Assembly: GCF_964204645.1 (NCBI RefSeq)
Contig: NC_134033.1
Coordinates: forward strand, 13,890,155-13,954,154
Reading direction: 5' to 3'
From: Tubulanus polymorphus
Lineage: Eukaryota; Nemertea; Palaeonemertea; Tubulaniformes; Tubulanidae
Length of the DNA stretch: 64,000 bases
The notes below the pieces were generated by a model. That model saw only the letters and a program-made list of their open reading frames with translations, had not been told where the DNA came from and did no database searches. The position numbers and the translations under genes were made by a program. Every line of letters starts with the position of its first letter. The first letter of the stretch is position 1. This document shows positions 26,211-38,362 of the stretch, in pieces.

Positions 26211-26479
26211 CAGTAAACCTCGCGTATCTCTTGGTTGTAGAATTAACGATTTATCTATTGATTTCGTATAAACCACAAATAAAAACCAGCTAAAAATTGT
26301 TTCCACTGGCATCGGAGCAAACGCCGCATACCACAGCCATTGTTACAACTGGCGGGAAAATGCATCGCGTGGCCGCTGCACGCTTTGGTAAAGATAACGA
26401 AAGAAAAACCGGGCCTTTCATTTTTTCATACGAATTGTTTATACGAATTAACCGACGACGAATTAAGCGAGGTTGACTG
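26211..26479. mobile_element. Tc1/mariner-pogo-like MITE with CAGT ends
   Basis: Starts CAGTAAACCTCGCGTAT and ends, inverted, AAGCGAGGTTGACTG, flanked on both sides by TA (26209-26210 and 26480-26481). CAGT...ACCTCG ends with a TA duplication match the pogo/Tigger style. No transposase frame is present. Relatives lie at 36403-36574, 41587-41757 and 60071-60205. Confidence 0.75.
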
Positions 26480-26481
26480 TA

Positions 26482-27030
26482 TGGTAATGGGCTTATAAAT
26501 AGTGCCACTGTCAATGAAAGTTGACAAATATTGTCAGGTTTTCCTTTTGTCACGGGACTTAATTGTGTATGAACTGAACTGTTGTATCGTGTTATTTGAA
26601 ATAAATATATATTTTCTCTGTTGTTCCATTTGTGATTACAGACGCCAGCAGTTTCATAGACTTACCGCTCTGCGTCACGTACATGATAAACCTACAATCC
26701 CATAGGTTCAGTTTCATGAAAATGATTTACTCAAAAAATATTTATTGCTCAGGTAAATTGAAATCGAATCGAGTAAATTCTTTAAGAAACTGAGCCAAAG
26801 GTCCAACAATTATTGCGTTAGAACATCAAAATAAGTTGTGTTCTGACACAATGTTTGTTAAACGGATCCTGTGGAGCCGGTTTACTCGTAGTTTAAAACT
26901 AATCCTAAATCAATTTTTTCTGTAGTGAATTTTATACTCTGTACTCGCGGTGTTTGTGTATGAAACTGCAGGCTACTAAACTGATTGAAACTCGCGCATC
27001 ATTGACCAAATCCTAGCCGGGTGTACAGTT
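26482..27030. other. Intergenic sequence without a recognisable gene
   Basis: No coding or repeat signal that I can support. Confidence 0.4.
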
Positions 27031-27032
27031 CA

Positions 27033-27132
27033 GGGGCTGGTTCCATAAACAGGGCTTAGACTTAACAACTTAAGACCACTCTTAAGGTTTAAGACCACTT
27101 TTGGTCTTAAGTCCTGACTATGGAACCGGCTC
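27033..27132. mobile_element. 100-bp palindromic MITE
   Basis: GGGGCTGGTTCCATAA at the left end and CTATGGAACCGGCTCC at the right end form inverted repeats; the middle repeats TTAAGACCACTTTTGGTCTTAA, itself palindromic. Confidence 0.75.
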
Positions 27133-27405
27133 CAGGTGCGCATCCAAACTAGGTTATCCGCCCCCCCCCCAGTTTCACAAGTATGCGATTAACTCCAACC
27201 CCGGTTCGGCAACACAATCCTCGTGTTCAAAAAAACTGGGACCCATTTATGTGAGGGTTAACATTTATTCTTTCCCTGGGCTTGGCTCCACAAAAAAACC
27301 CTTCCATACAGATTTTTATTCAATTCAAGAGTTAAATCCTATTTGTGAAACTGGACCCTGGTATGCGAGGGTTTCAAGTATTTAATTCACCCGGCGCCGA
27401 TCGGG

Positions 27406-27516
27406 TTCAGCATCCTCCTCGGCAGGGATTCGAACCTGATGGCATCGAGAATGCCACGGTAGACTGGTTACCGGTCTCTGTCTTCCGGGAAGACAGGCAA
27501 CCAGTCTACCACGGTA
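27406..27516. repeat. Dispersed repeat with tRNA-like core and strong hairpin
   Basis: Starts with GGCAGGGATTCGAACCTGATGG, the reverse complement of the B-box-like core found at 47445-47460. It is followed by a hairpin at 27455-27516 whose arms are CCACGGTAGACTGGTTACC and CAACCAGTCTACCACGG. A diverged pair of GACTGGTTGCC/CACCAGTCTAC occurs at 28142-28186. Confidence 0.6.
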
Positions 27517-28270
27517 CGAAACCCTGCCACACCAGACCGAGTGCGCAGCTTAGATGATCTCATTATTAGCCAATCAGATATCCCGTTTCATTGTAGCCCC
27601 GGCTTTTCCCATTTATAGTTCTTTAAGCGATTATATATAACGAGCAATCTGACTGGTGCCGCAAGTTTTCGCGCGGCAAAGTTGCGCACCGTCTACTGTC
27701 GCAGGGGTTCGTGCCTTGGCTGAGTGCATGTTCAAATCCCAAAGGGTTTTTGAAATTTCCGCAAAAGAAAGGGTGAGAAAAGCATCCATTTTGCTCCAAG
27801 AGGCAGGGTTTCCACCTTTTGTAAAAACTTTTGAAAAACATCTCAATTATGTCTTTTTCTCGGTATTGGCAAACTGCTTCTTGGGTCCTCACTTCATTCT
27901 CAGTCAAAGACGTCCTTCCTTAAATTGCCGAAAAAGTCGATGCTTGTTGTTTTTCAAAAGGTGTTTTTTGCACTAGTACGGGATAGGTTGGGGGGTTTGA
28001 GGAAATTGTCAGTTATGTAGAATCGAATGATTTTTGGTCAAACGGATGGATGCTAAATAAAAACAAATTCCATTATATTGCTTCTTTAACCTCCAAAGAC
28101 GATTACGCTACGTGACGTATGCATGACGTATACGACATAAGTGACTGGTTGCCCGTCCCAAAGATAGACCGGTCACCAGTCTACAAGATGGGGCAATTCA
28201 ATACTTATTGTCCCGTATACATACAAGAAAACGCATTGGATAAACGCAATCCCGTGAATTATGTATATAG

Positions 28271-28359
28271 GATTCGAAGCCACTCGACTCGTATTGCCGT
28301 CGTGACGTGTTGACCTTTCGAGGCATTGTTGACAGTTGTCACATGACTGACTGATCAAA
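28271..28359 (+). promoter_or_regulatory. Shared AKR 5' block, copy A
   Basis: GATTCGAAGCCACTCGACTC, GTGACGTGTTGACC and GTCACATGAC (28338-28347) are arranged as in copies C and D. GTCACATGAC ends exactly 12 bases before the ATG in all four genes. The motif is one base away from the palindromic GTCACGTGAC bound by MiT/TFE and USF bHLH-ZIP factors; TGACGTG is CRE-like. Whether the block is promoter or 5' UTR is not resolved. Confidence 0.6.
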
Positions 28360-30723
28360 ATGGCGGAAGTCAAGTACAATTTCCTCGGTAATACCGGCTT
28401 AAAAGTCTCTAATATTTGTTTAGGGACGATGACATTCGGTCACGAAGAGAGAGTAAGTGAGAATAACTTTAAGTGAGTGTACGTAGAACTATAATCTTGA
28501 TTCAAGTCCAAAATTTGAACGCACAAGACAATATCGACCGTAATCCAGCCTAGTTAGTTACCTAATCGTTGGTTAAGATTTTTATAATCAGATGGGCTTA
28601 TACCAATGTGGTTTGTGAAAATATCCGATCGTGAAACTAAAAAGCACAGACAGGTTACTGACTAAATCCAGCCCTGCCCCTGCAGCTGCACTCTGCAAAC
28701 GACTGGTATTCAGACTAATATCCACCACGTCCATGTCCACTTAACTTTCTTTCTTAAAATTAGGCAGTTAGTTACCTGTCTTCTGTTGGTGTTTAGTATC
28801 ACAATTGAATATTTTCTCAAACCTCAATCGGTAAGTTTTTATCACCAACATAACAATAGGTAACTATTTCTCAAAAAGTCGGGGTATATTTTTCTTACAG
28901 TTTTTAGATGGGGGTATAGATGGAACTCTCAATCTGACCGAAGCCGAAAGTCATAAGATTTTGGACCGATTTGCTGAACTCGGAGGCAACTTTATCGATA
29001 CCGCTAATTTGTATCACTATGGCATGTCTGAGGCAATTATTGGAACATGGCTCGAAAAGTAAATGCTTTTTAGATCTTTTTTTGAAAGAAATTGATACAG
29101 AGGGTTCATAAATATGTATGTTAAATAATGGTAATGTTTTCTTGCAGGCAAGACCGAAATAAATTTGTTATAGCGACTAAACTTGCTTTCCCGATGGACC
29201 CAAAAAATCTAAACGCTGGTGGTTTGAGTCGACAGCATATAATGTGGAGCATTAATGAAAGTCTACGTAGATTGAAAACAGACTATATCGATCTCTATCA
29301 GGTACATACACATTGTGTGGTTATCAGAGACGGATCCAGGGGGAATTCTCTGAGACATCTGTCCATCAAAATTTTTGAGCGTCAACAAACAAAAAAATTG
29401 GTGCATTTCAGGTGTACACCTATATATTGCCTTTTCAGACATCGAAGTACCCCCAATTTTGGGATGCGACTAGTTCTTCAAAATAAGCCCCTGGATCCGT
29501 TGGGGGTGATTTCATTTTTGATCCATTTTACACAATATGCGTGGTTTGATTAACACTTAGTTTTACTCGTGTTTTGTTCATTATTTGTCGCTGTTTTTAT
29601 TTGATTCAAACACACACATTCTATCAGAGAAAAAGTATAAACGGTGATGGTTTTTGATAATCATAATTTCAGACACACTTTTGGCATCGTGGTACACCAA
29701 TAGAGGAGACGATGAGTGCGCTGAATGATTTGGTAAAGGCTGGAAAAACTCGCTATATCGGTGTCAGTAATGTATGCGGATACCAGTTACAGAAAATTGT
29801 AGATGTCTGTAAAATGAAGGGACTCGAGCCTGTTGTTACTCTACAGGTAAGAAGTTCATGAACCACCTACATTAAGTCGGCTGATTTTATAGAGGTTTAG
29901 AATTCAGTGTAATTACTTTTGTTGAAAACCTGGTTTTAGCAACAATACAGCCTTCTGTGTCGCTCGTCTGAATTGGAAGAATTCAACGTTTGCAAAGAAG
30001 AAAAGATTGGAATTTTGCCATGGAGTCCTCTTAAAGGGTAACATCAACTGCTTATTTCTTGCTGCGCTCTGTATCGAGAAAATCGAAGCGAAATTTGATC
30101 TTTTCTTCCAGCGGTTTGTTGACTGGTAAATATTATCGCGGGATGAAGCAAGAAAATTTGGATGAGCTGAAATCGCGTATCGCCGCTTCGACTAAGAATA
30201 GCGCGGTTGTTACAGCAGCTTCTCCAGACTTCAAAACAATGACTGACAACGAAAAATTTTTCAACATCCTCGACCATTTGAAAACAATCGCTAAGAAGTA
30301 TAGTGAGTATGGTTAGATTAAGATTTGATTGGATTGAGCCATCAGTCACATTAAATGTTCATGAATTCTGATTTGTTTTCTTATATATGAAAACCATACT
30401 TATTTCAGATAAGACAGTAGTGCAGGTGTCTTTGCGATGGTTACTACAGAAACCATCGGTAACCTCGGTCATCATCGGTGTCAGAACGCTGGCCCAGTTA
30501 GAAGACAATATGGGCGCGTCTGCTGGCTGGTGTTTAACTGATGAAGAGGTGAGTTGTCTCTGAAGTGGTGTTAGTATTGAGGCCTCAGTCATCACATGAC
30601 TTTTAGAAATTAATCACACGCTGAACATTTGTGTTGTAGATGGAGACATTGGACAAAGCGTCTGCTTACGACGTAGGATATCCTTATGACTTCATAGAAC
30701 TGATGAATACTCTAGGAATATAA
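28360..30723 (+). CDS. Aldo-keto reductase, tandem copy A
   Basis: Eight exons: 28360-28452, 28901-29058, 29148-29301, 29673-29846, 29940-30037, 30112-30302, 30409-30548, 30640-30723, giving 363 aa. NADPH-dependent aldo/keto reductase fold (TIM barrel), cytosolic, of the YajO/aryl-alcohol-dehydrogenase-like group. The catalytic tetrad is present: Asp64 and Tyr69 ([11 protein letters not shown]), Lys95 (FVIATK) and His137 (QTHFW). YIGVSN and the C-terminal cofactor motif [11 protein letters not shown] are intact. The substrate cannot be told from sequence. Exon 2 begins FLDGGIDG instead of the MSRGGT of the other copies because a different acceptor is used. A poly(A) signal lies at 31304-31309. 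Intron 3 carries a short transposon. Confidence 0.93.
29331..29499. mobile_element. Short TIR element in AKR-A intron 3
   Basis: CGGATCCAGGGG near 29331 is mirrored by CCCCTGGATCCG near 29488. The same GGATCCAG end occurs at 14222, 32480 and 44225, suggesting a dispersed family. Confidence 0.5.
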
Positions 30724-30747
30724 ACAACATATCGCCATGAAATAAGA

Positions 30748-31054
30748 CGCGATCACGCGAGCAATTTTGGCCCGTGCCACTTTAGCCCGGAACAACTGTT
30801 CACACAGGTGCCAAAAGGGCCAGAGCCTGTTTGACCCAGGCCAGGTCCTAGCCAAATTTTAGCACGGGACAAATGATTTTGAATTGCTGCAACTGGTACC
30901 GGAAATGAACCACTTCTCTTCGAGCATTGTTTATTTTCGGGTGAGGGGATTACGTGTGAACGCTCTTTCTAAATAGGCACGGGCCAATTTTGGCTCGATT
31001 CTGATCCATGCCAATTTGGCCCGGGGCAAATCGTCTCCGTGCGATCGCGGCTAT
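30748..31054. mobile_element. Foldback element with GGCCCG motifs downstream of AKR-A
   Basis: The left end GACGCGATCACGCGAGCAATTTTGGCCCG is mirrored, imperfectly, by GGCCCGGGGCAAATCGTCTCCGTGCGATCGCGGC at the right. The right end has a close relative at 47570-47665 (GGGCCAAATTGTTTCC, GTGTGATCGCGGCTTTAA). Confidence 0.55.
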
Positions 31055-31379
31055 AGTGGTGATATTCATCGCACAATATGTTTAATGATAATAGATTAGC
31101 AGGGAATAAAATCAGGTTTTCAATTTCAAGATGAAATTTGCGGGTATTTTTAAAACAGGTTCATGGTTTAAAATCTCATTTATTTTTAATGTAATATACT
31201 AAATACGGGTTGCTTTTTCTAATATATAGCCATTGTTTTACTGGGCTGAAGAAATTTGATGTAAACGAAGAAGATATTCTCTATGTTGTATTTGATAAAA
31301 TGAAATAAATATTTTGGCCAAAATTTTCTTAAATCGGACTTTTTATTTCTGAATATATCATCAATAATTAGGAATCCCA

Positions 31380-31537
31380 GTAGGGTTACTGTGTTTATTC
31401 AACAGGCTAACACTAGAGATACTGCGTTTATTCAACAGGCCAACACTAGGGAAACTTTCACCAGGCCAGCACTGGGGTATTTACGTTTATTCACCAGGCC
31501 AGCACTAGGGTTTTATTCACCTGGCCAACACTCGGGT
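31380..31537. repeat. Minisatellite, about 38-bp units
   Basis: Four to five degenerate copies of TTTATTCACCAGGCCAGCACTAGGGT in the AKR-A/AKR-B intergenic space. A relict GAGAAACGAGGTATCAACTC near 31731 resembles the right end of the TTA MITE. Confidence 0.75.
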
Positions 31538-31827
31538 TCCAAAAATGTTCAATAATTGCATTACTATTACCCAATCTCGATAGAAGCGAAAGTACTGTAC
31601 AATGCCGCGCCGAAAAGAAAGAGACGACCGTAAGCAATCTGATGGCCATCGGATTACGGTTAGTCATTCCTTAGTTTATTTGGCTCTCGGGAGTGACGTA
31701 CGTGACGTGGGTGGCTTCACGATTTAATGAGAAACGAGGTATCAACTCTGAAGGGCCTTAGTCAATTTAGCGGTGTTGTGAGTGTATAACATTCCTCTAC
31801 CGCATTTTGGTATTATTTTATCACATT

Positions 31828-31891
31828 GGGATTCGAACCCACTCACGACGCCGATAGTTTTTGACAGTAGTCACATGACTTACTGATCAAA
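31828..31891 (+). promoter_or_regulatory. Shared AKR 5' block, copy B (shortened)
   Basis: Keeps GGGATTCGAACCCACTC and GTCACATGAC (31870-31879, 12 bases before the ATG) but lacks the GTGACGTGTTGACC segment of copies A, C and D, so copy B may be regulated differently. Confidence 0.55.
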
Positions 31892-33844
31892 ATGGCGGAG
31901 GTCGAGTACACTTTCCTCGGCAATACCGGCTTAAAAGTCTCTAATATTTGTTTAGGGACGTTGACATTCGGCAGTGATGACAGAGTAAGTTAGTTTAAGT
32001 GTTTTTCTTGTTGAATTTCGTGGAGTTGCTGTTTGTGCATAAATTAACAAGATTATTTTCAGATGAGTCGGGGCGGCACCGTTGCCGCGACCGAAGCCGA
32101 CAGTCATAAAATATTGGACCGATTCGCCGAACTCGGAGGCAATTTTATTGATACCGCCAATATGTATCATTATGGCACCTCCGAGAAAATTATCGGGAAT
32201 TGGCTTGAAAAGTATGTTATTGATGGAATAGATTCAAACCTTTTGATTCGAAAGATAGATAAGAAATGTGATGACAAATATTTTTTATAGACAAGATCGA
32301 AACAAGTTTGTTATTGCAACAAAGCTTGGTTTTCCGATGGACCCAACAAATGCCAACACGGGTGGTTTGAGTCGACAGCATATAATGTGGAGCATAAATG
32401 AAAGTCTACGTAGATTGAAAACAGACTATATCGATCTCTATCAGGTACATACACTACACGTGGTTTTCATCCGATTCTGGATCCAGGAAATGTTTTTTGA
32501 AAATTAGAACTTGAATTTCAGACGCATATTTGGCATCATCCCACACCAATAGAGGAGACGATGAGTGCGCTGAATGATTTGGTAAAAGCAGGAAAAATTC
32601 GCTATATCGGTGTCAGTAATGTATGCGGATACCAGTTACAGAAAATTGTACAAGTCTGTAAAATGAAAGGTCTCGAGCCTGTTGTTACTCTACAGGTACA
32701 AATAGCTAGAATATATTCGGTTTGTTGGCTGGTTGTTTTTCGAAAAAAACGTTTAGAATTTAGTTGAAAACTTTGAAAACCTGATTTTAGCAACAATACA
32801 ACCTTCTGTGTCGCTCATCGGAATTGGAAGAATTCAACGTTTGCAAAGAAGAAAAGATTGGAATTTTGCCGTGGAGTCCTCTAAAAGGGTATCTAGTCAT
32901 CCTTGTAAACTTCACCCAATTTTTTTTACAAAATTATCACAGGTACAATTAAGTAAAAGTGAATAAAATTTTTTTTTCTAGGGGTTTGTTGACTGGTAAA
33001 TATTATCGAGGGATGACGCAAGAAAATTTGGACGAGCTCAACTCGCGTATCGCCTTTGTAACTAAGACTAAGCAAAGCATAACGCATGCTTCACCGGACC
33101 TTGAAAAAATGGCTGACAATGAACAATTCTTCAACATCCTCGATCATGTGAAAGCTATTGCTAAAAAGCATGGTAAGAAGTACTGTTAATTGGGGTTTAG
33201 ACTGAAGAATTAAGAGATTACTGCAGATTGTTCTGCCTTGTTTAGTTATGTAGGGAATTGTTAGTTAGTTACCTAATCGTTGGTGGTAAGCTTTTTATTA
33301 TCAGATGAGCTTATACCAGCCTTATGTGGTTTGTGAAAATATTCGATCGTGAAACTAAACCACTGTCAGGTTACTGACTAGGGAATTGTATAAAATTCAA
33401 ACAAATGAGAAGTACTCAACTTTTCTCGTAAAGACACATTTGAAAATTAAGTGTGTTTTTTATTTCAGATAAGACAGTAGTGCAGGTGTCTTTGCGATGG
33501 TTACTGCAGAAACCATCGGTAACCTCGGTCATCATCGGCGTCAGAACGCTGGCCCAGTTAGAAGACAATATGGGCGCGTCTGCTGGCTGGTGTTTAACTG
33601 ATGAAGAGGTGAGAATCGTGTCTTTTTAGTTTAGAACATTTACACATACTCCAATTACATAAACTGTATCATTTGAATACACGTAGATTCAAACTACAAG
33701 AGTTGTAAGAAAAACAGTAAGCCCACACCATATACGTAGACAATGGATTTTTAAATCTCGTTGTAGATGGAGACATTGGACAAAGTTTCTGCTTACGATG
33801 TTGGATATCCGTACGATATGATAGCGAAAGCGAATGGTTTCTGA
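31892..33844 (+). CDS. Aldo-keto reductase, tandem copy B
   Basis: Eight exons: 31892-31984, 32063-32211, 32291-32444, 32522-32695, 32791-32888, 32982-33172, 33469-33608, 33767-33844; 358 aa. Same intron phases as copy A. The tetrad is Asp61, Tyr66, Lys92, His134 (QTHIW). The NADPH-binding C-terminal motif is identical to copy A. It differs most from A at the N-terminal edge of exon 2 ([14 protein letters not shown]), in exon 6 and at the C terminus (KANGF). Codes for the same kind of cytosolic NADPH-dependent carbonyl/aldehyde reductase; substrate unknown. A poly(A) signal is at 34193-34198. Compact introns and an intact frame indicate a functional gene. Confidence 0.93.
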
Positions 33845-34420
33845 GCGTACTTTACTTAATTGTTATTCATATATTATATCTAAAGTCTTCATTTAAGATA
33901 GTTGAAACTAACAGATTTTTAGCACATGAAATGAATACCACCGGTAGTGTTGCCCATGACCAATTGGTTCTGGTAGCAAGATATAAACTTTAAAACTGTT
34001 TTCGCTACAGTGGAACCCCGTTTCAATGAACTCGGAAACGATTCACCGCATATAACAAATATAGAATTTCGTCCCAAGTAAGAAAATGTAAATTTTCTAA
34101 CGTGTTTGTATGATATGTGATAAATTGATGTTATAAATGGTAATGAATAACTTTTTACGTAAAGCATAGTCTTTTTGTATGGAATACGAACGAATAAAGA
34201 ACGATTTAACGAATTTTAGAGATATTTGTTATTTAATCATTCGCTGTGTTTCCAACGCCATTTAAAATATTGTCCCATGGCACTAATCGAAATTGATTAA
34301 TTGAGGATATTCTTCACCGACGTGAGAAGTATCGTTCATATGCTACACGCTAGGCGGTAAATTTGTCAACTGTGAACGCCTGGTTCAGGACGCGCGTGGC
34401 TTCCCGCGACATGTATATAT

Positions 34421-34515
34421 GGGATTCGAAGCCACTCGACTCGAATTGCCGACGTGACGTGTTGACCTTCCGAGGCATTCGTTTTTGACAGTTGTCACAT
34501 GACTTACTGATCAAA
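34421..34515 (+). promoter_or_regulatory. Shared AKR 5' block, copy C
   Basis: Contains GATTCGAAGCCACTCGACTC, GACGTGACGTGTTGACC and GTCACATGAC (34494-34503), 12 bases before the ATG. Similarity to copy D extends further upstream, to about 34300. Confidence 0.6.
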
Positions 34516-37500
34516 ATGGCGGAGGTCGAGTACACTTTCCTCGGTAATACCGGCTTAAAAGTCTCTAATATTTGTTTAGGGACGATGACATTCGGTAGCG
34601 ATGAAAGAGTAAGTTGTCTGAATTGTTTCTCGTGAAATCCATTGCTTTAAAGCTTTCGTAGCTACGTTTTATTGTGAAAATATATCGTTTTCAGACGAGT
34701 CGGGGCGGCACAGTGTCCTCTTCCGAAGCTGAAAGTCACAGAATATTGGACCGATTTGCTGAACTCGGAGGCAACTTCATTGATACAGCTAATATATATC
34801 ATTATGGCATGTCTGAGACAATTATTGGGAATTGGCTTGAAAAGTAAATATAATTGTGTTGTATTTTTAAATAACGTGGTCATCGACATCGTGTGTAATG
34901 AGCTCTTTTTTATCAGTTTATACTAGAGCCACTTCCACTGTTGATAATTTCCATTTTGCAGACAGGATCGAAATAGATTTGTGATTGCCACCAAAGTTTT
35001 TGTTCCAATGGACCGAACAAATCCAAACGCTGGTTTTTTGAGTCGACAGCATATAATGTGGAGCATTAATGAAAGTCTACGTAGATTGAAAACTGACTAT
35101 ATCGATCTCTATCAGGTAAACTTTGGATATTCCATTATTTTTCATCGATTTGTTTAGCGGAAAGGCCAGATTAACCTGACCAAGTTCATACCAAGAACTG
35201 CGTTCAATAGATTGAAGTCTTAGGTCTCAATATCATGTCCTACATCTGCAAGTCATTCCTGTCCTGAAACAATCTGCGTTCAATATGGTTTTACACTAGT
35301 GACATTGATAAAAGGTTCAATACTGAAACTTGATGTTTTGGCCCCAATGTCTATCCAGTTTGGTAGAGATGGTTTTAGGGGATGGTCTGGGTGCCTGGAT
35401 CCCTGCCTTCCCGTCGATCTTGCCATTTTCGTTTATACAGATATCGTGAACACGGATACCTTTCTTCAAAAATATCTAAAATATACCAATAGTAGCCTTT
35501 GACATGGCTGCTTTATCCGGGAAATGCCTTTTCCTTTGTTTGGTGGGTCCCGGCCTTTTCCAATTTTCGTAGATCTGTTCCTGTCAGGTCGATTGACGTT
35601 GTGGTTGGTTGAGTATTCTATTGTCAGTGAATCAAAAAAAATCGTACATCTCGCAGAGCGTTCTAAAATTGAAATGAAGTGGACACCTTTGTTCATCCTG
35701 TTCATTGCAGGTTCATGCCTGGGATTGCGTGACTCCCGTTGAAGAAACATTCGGCGCGTTGGACGACTTGGTGAAAGCCGGAAAAATTCACTACATCGGT
35801 GTGAGTAATTTGTGTGGATACCAGTTGCAGAGAGTTGTTGACGTCTGTAAAGCGAAGGGACTTCAACCTGTGATAACTCTACAGGTAACATTCCGAATAT
35901 TGTGTAAAGTTTTTGCGACACCATTAGCCGACGGTTTATACATAAACGATAAGAATTTTCGTTGCAGGAATTCAAGCGTGAAGCTTTCTAGTTCCTTCAA
36001 GTTTAGAACTATCAAATCTGCTTTTATCGTGATAATTAATTCGTATTTTCACTTAATTATTTAGCAATTTTCGTTTTCTTTTTGTACACCCTGTTGCAAT
36101 ATGTTTCGTATTTCACTAAGTTCGATACAATAATAGTTGGTTCCAAGACGTGACACGATTTAAGCCGAAGACGGCAACTTACAATGTCTTTATAATGTTT
36201 CTTAAATTTTTCACCAACACGTGTATCTGTATATTTATTTAATCAGTTTTACCGTGGTCATGAATATATTTATGTTGGAATTGGATTTCTTTTCGCTATA
36301 GCAACAGTACAGTCTTCTTTGCCGTTTTTCCGAATTTGAGGAGTTCAACGTTTGCCAAGACGAAAAAGTCGGCATCTTACCGTGGAGTCCCCTCAAAGGG
36401 TAAGTAAACCCCGCCTTACTCGGACGTGACCAACTGGCACTTTTTGACCAACTCGGAACAAAAACGAAATCATTTTTCTGACTTTCTAAGCGTATTTTCT
36501 GATCCTTAACTGACTTCGCTAACCTCGGATTAATTTTTCCAGTCTCAGTTTGTCCGAGTTAGGCGAGGTTTACTGAACGAGTTTCTATCATTCATTTTTC
36601 GCTTGGGTCTGATTATTGATGTTTTTGACGAATAAAGATTAACTAAATGCCTCTGTGGGAAAACAGAAATATTCGTTTCGATAATGATTGTCTAATTTTC
36701 AGAGGTTTGTTATCGGGCAAATACTATCGCGGAATGACGCAGGATAAGTTGGACGAGCTGAAATCGCGTATCGCCTTTGCGACTAAGAATAAGGACACCG
36801 TACACGCGATCTCGCCCGACTTCGAAAAAACAGGCGAACAAGTCTTCAAAGTGTTGGATCATTTGAAGACCATCGCTGATAAGTATAGTAAGAAAAACGA
36901 ACATTAGAAATTCCTCTATCATTATTATTATTACTAACTGATTGTGGTAGTTTACGTAAATGACACTAAGGCGTTCTGCCACGAAACAGTAGACTCTGTC
37001 TTTGTAGCGCTTGGACTGTAAATACTATTTTCACCCTCACCGGTGAAGGGATACAACATTTATCATCAGGGAAGTTGGAGGTTTCCAGACGATTTACGGG
37101 TTAGACATATCGTCCTAGTAACTAACCCTAGAATGAGGAGGTTTACATCTGAATATATGAATTTGTTTACGTTTTTGTTGCATTTCGACATTCTCGTGAT
37201 ATACTTCCAACCAACAACGAATTCTACCTCTAAACTTAGCGACTAGCAGTTTTCAGTATCAGAGTCAATTTTTGAATCCTAGTCCGTTATAGCTATATTT
37301 CCACGATTTAGCATATCAACTCCGGCCCTGTACATATTATTATGCTAATGAACTGTAATATTGTGTTTTAATAAGGTAAGACCGTGGCGCAAGTGTCTTT
37401 AAGGTGGCTACTGCAGAAACCGGCGGTAACTTCCGTTATCATCGGGGTCAGGACGCTGGCCCAGTTAGAAGACAATATTGGCGCGTCTGCTGGCTGGAGA

Positions 37501-37760
37501 TTAACAGACGAGGAGGTGAGAATTTTGATACTAACTCGTTTCAATTCTAACACTGTAAAATTATCATTTTCGAAATGGTTCAGATTCTATAACATCCTGA
37601 CTAAAACTTTGTTCGTATTTTTCTTCTTGGAATATTGTAGATGGCGACACTCGACGAAGCTTCCGCCATAACAGATGTCCCGTACCCGTATAGTTTAGGA
37701 GTTGCGCTCAAACAAATGAGAACGGCGAAATTTGATTCGAAAATGTTCGCCAAAAAATAA
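34516..37760 (+). CDS. Aldo-keto reductase, tandem copy C
   Basis: Eight exons: 34516-34608, 34695-34843, 34962-35115, 35711-35884, 36302-36399, 36703-36887, 37376-37515, 37641-37760; 370 aa. The tetrad is complete ([22 protein letters not shown]). Relative to A/B it loses two residues in exon 6, uses VHAWD after the exon 3/4 junction and has a longer basic C terminus ([10 protein letters not shown]). A GG to GF change in NAGFLSRQ of exon 3 is unique to this copy. The intron 5 donor lies against a MITE, and the exon 7 acceptor is the unusual TAATAAG followed by GTAAGA. Cytosolic NADPH-dependent reductase by family; substrate unknown. Confidence 0.92.
36403..36574. mobile_element. CAGT-end (pogo-like) MITE at the intron 5 donor of AKR-C
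   Basis: AGTAAACCCCGCCTTACTCGGAC at the left is mirrored by GTCCGAGTTAGGCGAGGTTTACT at the right. The left end begins three bases into the intron, so the donor GTAAGT is partly element sequence. The orthologous element is at 41587-41757 in copy D. Confidence 0.7.
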
Positions 37761-38358
37761 ATTTACATTATTTATACATGTATTCAATATCCACAGTTAG
37801 CAATATCAGGTTCTTTAGTATCACACATATATTTCATTTACATATATCTTTTAGATAAGTATTTATGTTTTTTGATTATTTTTTGATATTTTTAACTTTA
37901 AGTTATTGTATGCTATGCGTGTAAGAAATGTACCGTACTAAAATACATATTGTGAATTCAGGGTAATGGAATTTTTTTCGCACTGTCACACTGGTTACCA
38001 CTGATACGCCGCAACCTTGAGGGCCGTCCGTTGTTGGAATATATACTGTACAACACCTTCGTTTCCGAGTGAGCGCTCAGTCTGCTGATAATTTTGGATA
38101 AATGAATAGATTAATTCAGTTTACTGAATGAGGCTAGCCAATTTACATTTATCATTTACAATTGGAAATATTCACTGGAATAATGCATAATATTCATATT
38201 TATATACCGATGTGTGCGCGTATTGATGTATAATGCTCGTGCATGTAGTATAGATTAACCCAATAAAAGACCATGACGTTTTAGCAAATTTGAATTTATT
38301 CTTACTAATATATACGCTACTAATTCAGGGTCCCGCGAGATTCGACGCAAGCGGAGTC
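37761..38358. other. AKR-C 3' flank
   Basis: AT-rich, no coding frame; AKR-D has a similar 3' flank after 43592. It includes the likely 3' UTR, but no well-placed distal AATAAA stands out; the AATAAA overlapping the stop codon is too close to be convincing. Confidence 0.4.
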
Positions 38359-38362
38359 ATTA

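Noticed and set aside
29128-29553. Extended frame of AKR-A exon 3 to 29553
   Set aside because: It runs into the intron 3 transposon; the donor at 29302 is conserved in all paralogues and joins to the conserved exon 4.
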